From the IMG/VR virus record IMGVR_UViG_3300032047_000003, positions 47,568 through 111,567 of that record: a DNA stretch of 64,000 nucleotides. One strand, 5' to 3'. Both the position numbers and the translations under genes were made by a program. This document shows, piece after piece, positions 54,127 through 61,819 of this stretch. The stretch comes from a virus. Numbering within the stretch: position 1 is the first letter of the stretch; each line of letters begins with the position of its first letter. Below the pieces are notes generated by a model. It was not told the origin of the DNA. It saw nothing but the letters and a program-made list of their open reading frames with translations, and did no database searches.

Positions 54127-55136
54127 TAAAAGTATCCTCTTCTAGTCATTGCCATTGAAGCTTCCATTCCTAAAGCGCTTCTAGCGTTTAAATGAGAGTT
54201 TCTCATTGCCATTACGCTTCTCTGTCTCATGGTGTTGGCGTTTCTTGTAAAAAAAGCTGCAGTGTCACCTGCAGTATCAATTCGCCTAGACATTACTCTT
54301 CTTTGGTAGCCTTTTTGAACCATCTGAGTTCCTGAAGAAATTACCCTTGAGCCGACGTTGGCTACTGCCGCTATTGCTGCTACTCCACCAAGCGCAATGG
54401 TATTCCCAATAACTCCTCCTGCCTTAGCTCCCAGAAACGCACCCGCAAAAGCTCCAGGAGTTCCACCGATGGCCTGTCCAAGGCTTGCACCGATACCAGC
54501 TCTTAAACCACCTCCAATCATAGAGCCAAAACCCTTCATTGAAGTTCTAGTAAAAGCATGTTTTCCGCTAATTTTAGCACCTTCTTCAAGTCCGCTTCCA
54601 GCTCTAATCATCTTCCTTTGAGTTTCAGTCAAGCTGGCTGAGTTTACAATGATGTTTTTTTGAGTGACCATACTGTCCATAGTCGCAGACATTACTGCAG
54701 CATCGTAAACCAAAGCGTTCGCAGCACCACTTATTCCGTCTTCTTGGTATCCTTGATAAGCAAAATATCCACTCAAACCAATTCCAAGCAAACTCATACC
54801 AGAGCCAAGAAGAGCACCTGCTGGATTCTTTCCAGCTATTCCTAAAGATTCAATTCCAGATGTAATCCCAAATTTACCCCCTTGAGAAATCCTAGCAGAT
54901 TGGCTTCCAAATGTGGAGAAATTAGTACCTCGAATTTTTCCACTATTTACCATGTTCTCGGTAAGTGATTGCCCCGCATACCTACTGACCTTTAGTTCTT
55001 TTCCAACTTGTCCTAAGTAAACATCGCCTGCGTCTGGATTCGCCCCTAGCATTAAAGAGACACCACTCCTTAAGTAGTCTGGACTAGAAGCACTAATTCC
55101 TTTAAATGTAGCTATTGTAGCTAAAAAATCAAACAT
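54126..55136 (-). CDS. Glycine-zipper membrane-active protein before terminase (336 aa)
   Basis: 336-aa protein. About residues 105-130 (GALLGSGMSLLGIGLSGYFA) and 205-275 (IGGGLRAGIGASLGQAIGG, then AFAGAFLGAKAGGVIG and IALGGVAAIAAVANVG) are long Gly/Ala stretches with GxxxG spacing, predicted to insert into membranes or pack as helical bundles. There is no signal peptide. It resembles in style, but not clearly in sequence, the 332-aa protein on the other side of terminase. It ends in a short basic, Met/Arg-rich tail (SMAMTRRGYF). A virion ejection protein is the likeliest inference. Confidence 0.5.
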   Translation of the reverse strand: MFDFLATIATFKGISASSPDYLRSGVSLMLGANPDAGDVYLGQVGKELKVSRYAGQSLTENMVNSGKIRGTNFSTFGSQSARISQGGKFGITSGIESLGIAGKNPAGALLGSGMSLLGIGLSGYFAYQGYQEDGISGAANALVYDAAVMSATMDSMVTQKNIIVNSASLTETQRKMIRAGSGLEEGAKISGKHAFTRTSMKGFGSMIGGGLRAGIGASLGQAIGGTPGAFAGAFLGAKAGGVIGNTIALGGVAAIAAVANVGSRVISSGTQMVQKGYQRRVMSRRIDTAGDTAAFFTRNANTMRQRSVMAMRNSHLNARSALGMEASMAMTRRGYF

Positions 55137-55138
55137 AA

Positions 55139-58100
55139 TTACATCCTATGGTGTCCAATTGGACCAGATCTCATTCTTCTTAAAGCGTCTTTTTGGCCTC
55201 TAGCCATGTTTTGCCTTCTTCTGAACTTTATATTTTTTTCTACCCCGTATGTTTCCATAGCATGGTACTTTCTTTTACTGTAGATGCTGTTAGTCCCGCC
55301 AGTAGAATCTATAGCCATCGACTTGTTCAACTTAGAGACTTGCTTTATCTTTAACTTATTCTTTAATCTTCCGCCCTTGCTTTCCATCATTCTAGCCATA
55401 TCGCTTAACATTTCCAATTGATAAGATTTATGAGGTGCTGTTTTAGCTCCGAAGTATATAGGGCTTTTGTAATCAGGACTTAGTCCTTTTTCTCTTATGT
55501 CAGATCCAATAGAAGCCGCTTCCATAGCCATAGCCGAGTTATACATTCCTGCTTGATCAGCGTAATTCATTAAAGAATAAAGATTCATTAAATTTGCATT
55601 TTTTGAAACTTTTTCCGTATTGACCAAAGTGTTAAATGTTATAGTCTTTCCACTTCTTTTAACCACGTCGCTATACGCTTGAAAATAAGGGTTACCCCAC
55701 ATTGCATGATTGTTGCCTTGCGCAAGTTTCGATGCAGAATTAAAGACTTGCATGTCGTAACTTTGCTCAACGCCCTTGCCTCTAAAAGGCAAATAGGAAA
55801 CGTAACCTCTTCTAAGTAATTCTAAAGATAGGTTTTTGTCATCCGCAATAATATGTCCAACTTGACGCCCGTAAGTTACATTGTTCCTGTCAACATAAAC
55901 TGAAACGTTTCTAGAGCTATTCAGCATAGCCTGCAATGCGCTCTTGGCTTCCATTGCAAAGGGTTGAGCTTTTCTATCGCCGTGTGCGGTTTCTGGAGCA
56001 TCAATACCAGCCAAACGTATAGATATCGGCTTTTCGTTCATCCCAAAAAAAGATGTTAATCCGTTTTGAGGCCCTCTTCTCTTTAAAACTATTGTATCGG
56101 CATCGCTAACTTCTATTCTGTATTTTTCTAAATTTAATTTTACGAGATTAGCGTCCCTTCTTATGCCAGCAAGAGAAAAGTTTCCTTCAACTCCCGCTCC
56201 TAAGTTGTAGTTGTCGTAAGCTCCTCCAGAAGTCGCAATGGTGTTCATTAAAGAACCAAGTCTAATTTTAGAAAAAAGCCGTCCTATATTTCCTTCTTCA
56301 GTATAGTGCCGTATTCCAAACTGCATCCTTAAATAGTTCTCTCTATCTTTTAAAAGTTTTTGTTGTTCGAATACCGTAAAGGAATACTCTGGCCCTTGGT
56401 AAGGTGAACCGAAATCAGTCATTACCTTACGCATCATAGAAAGAATACCGTTGTGTCCCATTCCGTCGGATCTACGCTCGTCACTCATTCCATAGAAATC
56501 CTTTTGAGTGCTAAGCCATTTCTGGTAGTTCATCGTTCTTAAGGTTTGAATGCCTTCTTTTTGACCGGCCATCCCATCTGAAAAATTATTCAAAAACGCT
56601 CCAGCTGCTCCAACTAAAGCCATTCCGCCTAATACTTTCCCTCCCATTCTTGCCATAGCTTTGTCTTTAAAAGTAAAAGTTTTGTGCAAACCTCTTATGG
56701 AGTCTTCTTGACTGAAGTTTACTTTTCCGGCTTCTCCTAGCACTCTGTCATATCTTAAATCGGTCACAGAATCAAAAACTTCTAAAACTCCACCTTCTAC
56801 TACTCTTTTGACGGTAGGTGAAGGCTGTGCAGCTGTTACTTTTGGAGGCTCTACTGTTGGAACTGGTTGCGATACAGGAGGGGGAGGAGGCGTAGCATTT
56901 TTTGCTTGATGTAAAATCTCTTGCTGCCTAACAACAGTCTGAACTTCTTCTTCAGTTAGACCAGCAACTTTTCCCATGATTTCATTTGTTCGATGAGAAA
57001 GCTGCATCTGGTAAGCAGACATATTGTCGACATCTAAATTGCCCGGTCCCGTTATACCAGCTATTGAGGTATCGGACGATGCAGAAACAAGACCTGCTTG
57101 ATCCATCTTTCTAAAAACATCATTTACGTAGTTCCTCAAAAGCTCTGCATCTGAAAGCTCCTCCGCGGCTTCTTTTCTAAGGGCGGACAAGATCGGAGCG
57201 TAATTTGGGTCGATTGCTTTGCTGTGCCTATCGATATCTCCAAAGATATGCGTAACTACATCTGCCAAGCTACTTAGCTTTACTTTGCCTTTGGTTTGAT
57301 CAAGATATGACGTTTTTACTTTCTTGATTTCAAAATCTGAAAACCTTCCTTGGTCGTCAAAAATAGGCACTAATCTTTCTTTCGTACCCATCTTTCTTAC
57401 GCCGGTAGTTTGTATCGTAAAACCATGACGATTGATATCTTCTGCAGCTGAAAGAAGTCTCTTTTCAAACTGCATTTTTTGAATTTCCGGAGCAGTCCTA
57501 TTGTAAAGATAGTGGAATATTTTTGCTTCCCTAGCCTGCGCACCTCTAACGGTATGATCGTATAAAGCCTTCATGTTTTTCTTATGAACTAAATTGTCTT
57601 CATAAAAAGAAGAAAAGCCATAAGATTTTTTAAGAACATAATCTTCTACAGGTGTATCTTCTATTGCCCTGTGGGTTTCTGATTCAAATAAAGCCTTTAT
57701 TATTTTATCTTGTTTAAATAAATCGCTTTCATCTGCAGCGAGGTTTGCTCCTACTTCTGCAGCTCTATACAGGCGGTAAGCAACGTCAACAGATAGTGTT
57801 AGGGGTTTTTTTACTTCCGTTGAAGTTGGACCCATTCCGATCAAATAAGACTGGTGGGCTTTTACGATGTCAAGTATATCTCCTACGTCTCCACCACGCA
57901 TATAGTCTCGATACGCCCTAAATACCGATCGAAAAGTAAAGCCTTTGAAGCCAACCATCGCTTTTGCTTTTGCTTCTGAAATCTGCGGATTTGAAACAGT
58001 AAACATATCTGCAGTGTAAGGGGATGTACCACCTACGACTATCTCTCTCATTCCAGCAAATCTCCCCTCTTTTACTCCTGCTTGAATTTGATCGATAAAC

Positions 58101-59401
58101 TCTCTTTTAGTTATGTCGCCCGCGCGGTATTTTGAATATAAACTCTTACTGAAAGCTCCTTGATCCGTAAATTGTGCTTCTAGCGCCATAGCATGAGAAC
58201 CAAATATCTTAGATTCAAAGTTTGCATTTGCAATCCATATAGCCTTGCCTCTCATTATTTCAGTAAAGCTGATTGCGCCTGATGTTACTTCTGCAGTTTT
58301 TCTTTCTAGCTGCGTCATTGTGATCGATTGACCAGTAATTAGCTCTTGCAAAGATACGTTTTCCGCTACAGCAAGTTTTTCTAAATTTGAAAGAAGTGGA
58401 CTTGCCATTTTTTCTTGTATCGTTCTGCCTTCGATCGATTGGTCAAATATTTTAGCCAGGTAAGGGTAGGCTAAAAACGCTTCGTCTAAAGATTTTACAG
58501 CGGCTTGAGCTAAGTCTCTTGTTCCGTCTTTTCTATATCCTAAAGGTTTCATTACTTTTTCGAAGAAAAAGCTATCGCCTCTTGCTACTTTTTGAAGAAG
58601 CTTTGTTTTTCTGGCTTCAGGAATGTCTTCTCTTGTAAGTACTTTTCCTATACCGCCTTCGTCTACCATTTCCTCTATTGCTTGCAGCGCTCTAACCCTT
58701 GCTTTTTCAATTTCTTGTTTCTTTTCATTTGCGCTAACACCTGAACCTAAGCTTTCAATCCTGTCTAGTTCCGCCGTGTAAATAGCTTTGGCAACAATTG
58801 TATCACCCCAACTTATGGCTCTTCCTTTACCACCGTCTGCATTCTGATATACCTTCATCAAAGTGGTAATGTTTTTAGCTTTGGTTTCATTTTGGCGAAT
58901 AGAGCTTGCTGCCACTTTTGCAGCACCAAATATTTTTAAATTATTCGAATCAACAATACCTTTTGCTGCTTTTTTAATTTGTCTTGCCATTTTAGAAGGG
59001 CTGTTGCTACCAATAGCGTCGCTATAGCCAACGCCTCTTTCCATTTCGGAAACAATTCTTTGAATACCAGCATCTTTCTCCGAAAGCTGTTTTAGTATAT
59101 CAAGCCGCTTAATATCTTCTGGGCCCAATTGAGCGCTTTGCGCCTCGCCGCTGGTAAGTCCTGACTCAAAACCGATCCTAAAAAAATCAGCCATATAGTC
59201 TTTCCCGGAAGTAGTCATCCTTTTAGAATCTACTCCAGGCGTATACCCCAGCTTTACCGCGTAATTCGGTTCTATTAAAAACTGGTATCCAGAACGACTA
59301 TGAACATCGTACAAGGCGACTTCGTGCACAGGGGACCCAACCCCAATGCCTATTGTTTCCGTATCCAAAATAACGGCGTTTTTTATTGGATCAAATTTCA
59401 T
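55139..59401 (-). CDS. DEDDh exonuclease fused to staphylococcal-nuclease-like domain (1420 aa)
   Basis: 1420-aa protein with two nuclease modules. At the N-terminus DTETIG (D13, E15) is Exo I of the DnaQ/DEDDh family. NANFESK (N392-E396) fits Exo II and THRAIEDT (H577, D582) fits Exo III, with long inserts between. Near residue 840 is a Pro-rich linker (ATPPPPPVSQPVP). Residues 921-940 are hydrophobic (GGMALVGAAGAFLNN). A staphylococcal nuclease-type domain spans about 1095-1215 with DADT (D1100, D1102), RLAGIDAPE (R1129, D1134, E1137) and YGRQVG (R1179), so the known catalytic set is present. The basic C-terminus may bind DNA. It precedes the terminase cluster. A role in degrading host DNA after ejection, or in processing packaged DNA, is inference. 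Confidence 0.8.
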   Translation of the reverse strand: MKFDPIKNAVILDTETIGIGVGSPVHEVALYDVHSRSGYQFLIEPNYAVKLGYTPGVDSKRMTTSGKDYMADFFRIGFESGLTSGEAQSAQLGPEDIKRLDILKQLSEKDAGIQRIVSEMERGVGYSDAIGSNSPSKMARQIKKAAKGIVDSNNLKIFGAAKVAASSIRQNETKAKNITTLMKVYQNADGGKGRAISWGDTIVAKAIYTAELDRIESLGSGVSANEKKQEIEKARVRALQAIEEMVDEGGIGKVLTREDIPEARKTKLLQKVARGDSFFFEKVMKPLGYRKDGTRDLAQAAVKSLDEAFLAYPYLAKIFDQSIEGRTIQEKMASPLLSNLEKLAVAENVSLQELITGQSITMTQLERKTAEVTSGAISFTEIMRGKAIWIANANFESKIFGSHAMALEAQFTDQGAFSKSLYSKYRAGDITKREFIDQIQAGVKEGRFAGMREIVVGGTSPYTADMFTVSNPQISEAKAKAMVGFKGFTFRSVFRAYRDYMRGGDVGDILDIVKAHQSYLIGMGPTSTEVKKPLTLSVDVAYRLYRAAEVGANLAADESDLFKQDKIIKALFESETHRAIEDTPVEDYVLKKSYGFSSFYEDNLVHKKNMKALYDHTVRGAQAREAKIFHYLYNRTAPEIQKMQFEKRLLSAAEDINRHGFTIQTTGVRKMGTKERLVPIFDDQGRFSDFEIKKVKTSYLDQTKGKVKLSSLADVVTHIFGDIDRHSKAIDPNYAPILSALRKEAAEELSDAELLRNYVNDVFRKMDQAGLVSASSDTSIAGITGPGNLDVDNMSAYQMQLSHRTNEIMGKVAGLTEEEVQTVVRQQEILHQAKNATPPPPPVSQPVPTVEPPKVTAAQPSPTVKRVVEGGVLEVFDSVTDLRYDRVLGEAGKVNFSQEDSIRGLHKTFTFKDKAMARMGGKVLGGMALVGAAGAFLNNFSDGMAGQKEGIQTLRTMNYQKWLSTQKDFYGMSDERRSDGMGHNGILSMMRKVMTDFGSPYQGPEYSFTVFEQQKLLKDRENYLRMQFGIRHYTEEGNIGRLFSKIRLGSLMNTIATSGGAYDNYNLGAGVEGNFSLAGIRRDANLVKLNLEKYRIEVSDADTIVLKRRGPQNGLTSFFGMNEKPISIRLAGIDAPETAHGDRKAQPFAMEAKSALQAMLNSSRNVSVYVDRNNVTYGRQVGHIIADDKNLSLELLRRGYVSYLPFRGKGVEQSYDMQVFNSASKLAQGNNHAMWGNPYFQAYSDVVKRSGKTITFNTLVNTEKVSKNANLMNLYSLMNYADQAGMYNSAMAMEAASIGSDIREKGLSPDYKSPIYFGAKTAPHKSYQLEMLSDMARMMESKGGRLKNKLKIKQVSKLNKSMAIDSTGGTNSIYSKRKYHAMETYGVEKNIKFRRRQNMARGQKDALRRMRSGPIGHHRM

Positions 59402-59422
59402 CTATAGCTCTCTAACTAGTAT

Positions 59423-60187
59423 TCAGTCGTCTAGCAATATGTCTTCATCGTCTATGTCGCCTTCCGCTTCTATAGATTTCAAAGTTTCCCTTAGCTTTTT
59501 TAACTCGCTTAAAATTTTAGACTCTTCTTTAGCATTTCCCACCTTTAGCATCCACTCTGCTTTTCTTTGCCTGGTTTCCATTAGCTGATCTAAATACTTT
59601 TGCCTTCTTTTTTCTAGCTTATCCATAAACTCTACTGCTGGGTGAAGCTTTGCCTGCTCTGCCGTATCTCCATTCTCATTGAAGCCCATAATATCGATCC
59701 TCATAAAGTCGCGTCCTTGACCGGATCTATCGCCAACTGACATTATCATCATTGCGCGATTTTTGTAAAGGTCTATCAACGCTAATTCGTTAACAACGGA
59801 CATCTCGATCGGATCGTTAGGATCTACATTCAATCTCTCTAAGTACTGAATTGTCTTTTGCTGCATAAAAATTTTCTCTAGCAAGCACTCGTTCCCGATG
59901 GGGAACATTCTTGCATCTGGGAACACTAATTCTCCATTTTGTTCCCGCTCGGGAATAGGGCACTTGTCTATAAAAGGGCAACGCTCAGGACCGCCGCAAA
60001 CTATAGGAGCAATAGATTGGAAAGTGTTCTTGGTAGAATTCAAAGAATTTATCACTCTCCTTCTTATTCCATCAGGTAAACGTTTTATGTAAGCTTCATA
60101 ATCGTTGTCCACTTTCATCAACTCTTGTATTGCTTCATCTTTAGTTTGCAACTTATTGATCACTAATTCATTTTTTTTCTTCTTCAT
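59423..60187 (-). CDS. Four-cysteine protein near terminase (254 aa), possible small terminase or packaging factor
   Basis: 254-aa protein with a Cys cluster C64-x5-C70-x5-C76 (CGGPERCPFIDKC) and C101, probably binding zinc or an iron-sulfur cluster. The surrounding segments are helical, including DPIEMSVVNELALIDLYKNR. The last 70 residues are a long coiled coil ending in an acidic tail (DIDDEDILLDD). It is the second gene of the operon, 21 nt before the exonuclease gene and a few kb before the large terminase. A terminase small subunit would be expected in this neighbourhood, but no small-terminase helix-turn-helix is evident. The assignment is tentative. Confidence 0.5.
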   Translation of the reverse strand: MKKKKNELVINKLQTKDEAIQELMKVDNDYEAYIKRLPDGIRRRVINSLNSTKNTFQSIAPIVCGGPERCPFIDKCPIPEREQNGELVFPDARMFPIGNECLLEKIFMQQKTIQYLERLNVDPNDPIEMSVVNELALIDLYKNRAMMIMSVGDRSGQGRDFMRIDIMGFNENGDTAEQAKLHPAVEFMDKLEKRRQKYLDQLMETRQRKAEWMLKVGNAKEESKILSELKKLRETLKSIEAEGDIDDEDILLDD

Positions 60188-60431
60188 CTAGCCTGCCTTC
60201 CATTTTAAGGATCATGGTTTTGATTTCATCAAGTTCTTGCCTTAATTTTAACATTTCTTTCTTTTCAAAAGTATTCCTTTTCATAACTTTTGCATAACTG
60301 CAATCATGTCCCCTAGGGGAAGAATCTACCATATGGTGGTATCCATACAAATCTCTAAATGACAGGCCAGCTGCTGTATTTCTTATAGCTTTTAAAGTCT
60401 TAGATAAATTGTAAAAATCTTCATTGTTCAT
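60168..60431 (-). CDS. Short helical protein, first gene of leftward operon (87 aa)
   Basis: 87-aa protein starting at ATG 60431 with a strong SD (AAGGAG) eight nt upstream, itself just downstream of a near-consensus promoter. The C-terminal half is a coiled coil (EMLKLRQELDEIKTMILKME). The N-terminal half contains a short His-rich stretch (YGYHHMVDSS). It overlaps the next gene by 20 nt, indicating coupled translation. No family recognised. Position suggests an accessory to the DNA packaging genes that follow. Confidence 0.6.
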   Translation of the reverse strand: MNNEDFYNLSKTLKAIRNTAAGLSFRDLYGYHHMVDSSPRGHDCSYAKVMKRNTFEKKEMLKLRQELDEIKTMILKMEGRLDEEEKK

Positions 60432-60444
60432 TAAGTGTCTCCTT

Positions 60445-60480
60445 CTGTAGAATTATATCATATAATAACATCAATCTCAA
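60445..60480 (-). promoter_or_regulatory. Near-consensus sigma70 promoter of the leftward structural operon
   Basis: On the minus strand, TTGAGA (60480-60475) and TATAAT (60457-60452) are separated by exactly 17 nt. TG precedes the -10 at the extended -10 position. Expected start near 60445, giving a leader of only about 14 nt before ATG 60431. It matches host RNA polymerase consensus in 11 of 12 positions and is the only such site found upstream of the operon. Confidence 0.7.
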
Positions 60481-60728
60481 TTATTGGCTATTTGAGGTGC
60501 GCGGGAAATCGCCTATATAGAAAAAATATATTTTTAAAAAAATTTTGCTATAAGCAATTTTTAAAAAGTTGAAAAATATTTTCAAAATCAAAATTAAAAG
60601 CATGGGGAAGGAAAATGCGAAACTTAAAAGCCAAAAGGAAAGTGAAATATATGTTGGATATAGGGTAGGTATTATATATGTTTTATTTTGCATAGTGGTA
60701 GTTGCGTGCCTACCGGGGTTTACCTGAG
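60481..60728. other. AT-rich divergent intergenic region
   Basis: Between the two divergent transcription units there is no convincing gene. The stretch is extremely AT-rich near 60525-60600, with small dyads (TTGAAAA/TTTTCAA near 60568-60584). At 60681-60697 TTTTATTTTGCATAGTGG is a partial copy of the leader element found upstream of each rightward gene. It lies about 50 nt before the full copy at 60729. The region probably carries regulatory sites for both directions. Confidence 0.5.
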
Positions 60729-60807
60729 TCTTTTTTATTTTGCTTTAGTGGAGCGTGGCGTGCCAGGGGAAACTCGAACAGTCACTAACTTAGTCGTGGA
60801 GGTAAAC
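60729..60807 (+). promoter_or_regulatory. Leader element copy 1 with strong SD
   Basis: TCTTTTTTATTTTG followed by TTTAGTGGA (60744-60752), then GCGTGCCAGGGGAAACTCGA and AGTC, ending with TGGAGG seven nt before ATG 60808. The T-rich part has no complete hairpin before it. The copy at 61196-61276 is nearly identical up to the SD. Candidate phage promoter plus translation leader. Confidence 0.6.
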
Positions 60808-61158
60808 ATGACAAAACTTGAAAAGCTACGTAATCAGTCCTTGTACTGGTTGCGAAAGGTTTGGTGGAGAGTGACGATGCCGGTGCGTCGTGTGCTTGAC
60901 ACTAGATCTTGTCTGATCACAATTAATTCTATCTACGATGGAATTGATTGGGATCGGGAACCTACTCGCGAAGAGTATTGGTACATTGCATTGGAAATTG
61001 ATGGGATCTGCGATTCCATGATACTCCAATGGGATGTTGACTTTACTCAAAACGAGAAGGTATGCAAGATCTATGAATTCCTCGGAATTCACGCAAATCT
61101 ACATGATGGCTTTACTTGGGCAGAAGCACTTCATGTGTTTGAAACTGCATACGAGTAA
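60808..61158 (+). CDS. Small soluble early-module protein (116 aa)
   Basis: 116-aa protein, ATG 60808 chosen because TGGAGGTAAAC lies directly upstream. A longer frame extends into the leader. The N-terminal 35 residues are basic and aromatic (LRNQSLYWLRKVWWRVTMPV) and may form an amphipathic helix. The remainder is acidic with Trp, Asp and Ile (DWDREPTREEYWYIALEIDG). The first codons (MTKL) resemble the starts of sister genes (MAKL). No known domain. As first cassette of the rightward small-gene module it is probably an early host-interaction protein, which is inference. Confidence 0.7.
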   Translation: MTKLEKLRNQSLYWLRKVWWRVTMPVRRVLDTRSCLITINSIYDGIDWDREPTREEYWYIALEIDGICDSMILQWDVDFTQNEKVCKIYEFLGIHANLHDGFTWAEALHVFETAYE

Positions 61159-61177
61159 AGTCAAGTGACAGTAGGAA

Positions 61178-61206
61178 AGGCACACTTCGGTGTGTCTTTT
61201 TTATTT
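61178..61206 (+). terminator. Intrinsic terminator of cassette 1
   Basis: Stem GGCACAC/GTGTGTC (one G-U pair) closed by a stable TTCG tetraloop, followed by TTTTTT. It immediately precedes the next leader element, and the T-tract is shared with it. Confidence 0.85.
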
Positions 61207-61276
61207 ATTGCTTTAGTGGAGGTGGCGCGCCAGGGGAAACTCGAACAGTCTATCAACACAGTCATGGAGGTTAATC
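61196..61276 (+). promoter_or_regulatory. Leader element copy 2 with strong SD
   Basis: TCTTTTTTATTTATTGC then TTTAGTGGA (61212-61220), GGCGCGCCAGGGGAAACTCG, AGTC and ATGGAGG before ATG 61277. It shares over 30 identical bases with copy 1, although the genes downstream are unrelated. The T-tract overlaps the previous terminator. Confidence 0.6.
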
Positions 61277-61534
61277 ATGGCAAAATTCATTGAGACGTTA
61301 ATAGTAGTATGGCAACAGGCACCCTTACTCTACCTAGTAGTAGTATGGGCAGTAGCAGCAGCAATGTTGTGTGATCGCGTTAGCACAAAGAGATTCATCG
61401 CTGGTAATACAGCAATGGTGCTCGGAGTGCTAGCCTATTGGGGGCCTATTGTAGATCCCCAGTTCGCTTGGATTTACATTGCTCTATGCGGTGCACCTTG
61501 TTTGGTAGCAGCCGTAATAGCTTGTAAGGAATAA
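61277..61534 (+). CDS. Small three-helix membrane protein (85 aa)
   Basis: 85-aa protein, ATG 61277 with ATGGAGG upstream. Hydrophobic segments at about residues 15-32 (PLLYLVVVWAVAAAMLC), 40-56 (FIAGNTAMVLGVLAYWG) and 63-82 (WIYIALCGAPCLVAAVIA) predict three membrane helices joined by short loops. No signal peptide or enzyme motif. Tiny polytopic proteins in phage early modules often block superinfection or modify the host envelope, but there is no direct sign of function here. Confidence 0.7.
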   Translation: MAKFIETLIVVWQQAPLLYLVVVWAVAAAMLCDRVSTKRFIAGNTAMVLGVLAYWGPIVDPQFAWIYIALCGAPCLVAAVIACKE

Positions 61535-61554
61535 ACTACTATTGTCGTATGAAA

Positions 61555-61592
61555 GGTGCTCGGAGTGTATACTCTGAGCATCTTTTTTATTT
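61555..61592 (+). terminator. Intrinsic terminator of cassette 2
   Basis: Stem GTGCTCGGAGT/ACTCTGAGCAT with two G-U pairs and loop GTAT, followed by TCTTTTTTATTT. The T-tract begins the next leader element. Confidence 0.85.
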
Positions 61593-61727
61593 AACACTTT
61601 AGTGGATATCTATGCTTCAAGAATAAGCAATGGATTTCCATGCATGTAATTGTGTTTTTAAGACAGCTTATCTCTATAAGCTCGTGGACTTAGACTACAA
61701 ACGCCTGCAGAAATGCAGGTCTTTTTT
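61592..61727 (+). ncRNA. Candidate small RNA cassette without a convincing gene
   Basis: This cassette begins with TTTAGTGGA (61598-61606) after a terminator and ends with its own terminator, yet has no ORF with an SD. A 68-codon frame from 61630 reads through the terminator and the next leader. Inside, AGCTTAT-CTCT-ATAAGCT (61665-61682) is a perfect 7-bp hairpin. The predicted transcript is about 130 nt with two stems. It could act as a regulatory or decoy RNA. Confidence 0.45.
61704..61727 (+). terminator. Intrinsic terminator of the small-RNA cassette
   Basis: Perfect stem CCTGCA/TGCAGG with a GAAA tetraloop, then TCTTTTTTCTT. It lies before the next leader element at 61745 and within the readable frame of the rejected 68-codon ORF. 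Confidence 0.85.
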
Positions 61728-61744
61728 CTTCCTTACTTCAATAG

Positions 61745-61819
61745 TTCTTTTTTTTATTTTGTTTCAATGGAAAGTGGGCTGCCAGAAAGACCGCATCAAC
61801 TTAGTCATGGAGGTAAATC
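61745..61819 (+). promoter_or_regulatory. Leader element copy 4 with strong SD
   Basis: TTCTTTTTTTTATTTTG then a variant TTTCAATGG (61762-61770), GCTGCCAGAAAG, ACTTAGTCATGGAGG and ATG 61820. The ACTTAGTC-TGGAGG part is nearly the same as in copy 1. Confidence 0.5.

Noticed and set aside
60481-60693. 70-codon minus-strand hydrophobic frame
   Set aside because: It is a product of AT-rich sequence, has no SD, and its start lies in the partial leader element.
60602-60727. 41-codon plus-strand frame with a hydrophobic C-terminal half
   Set aside because: No SD, overlaps the partial leader element, and unlike its neighbours has no terminator of its own. A small membrane peptide cannot be excluded.
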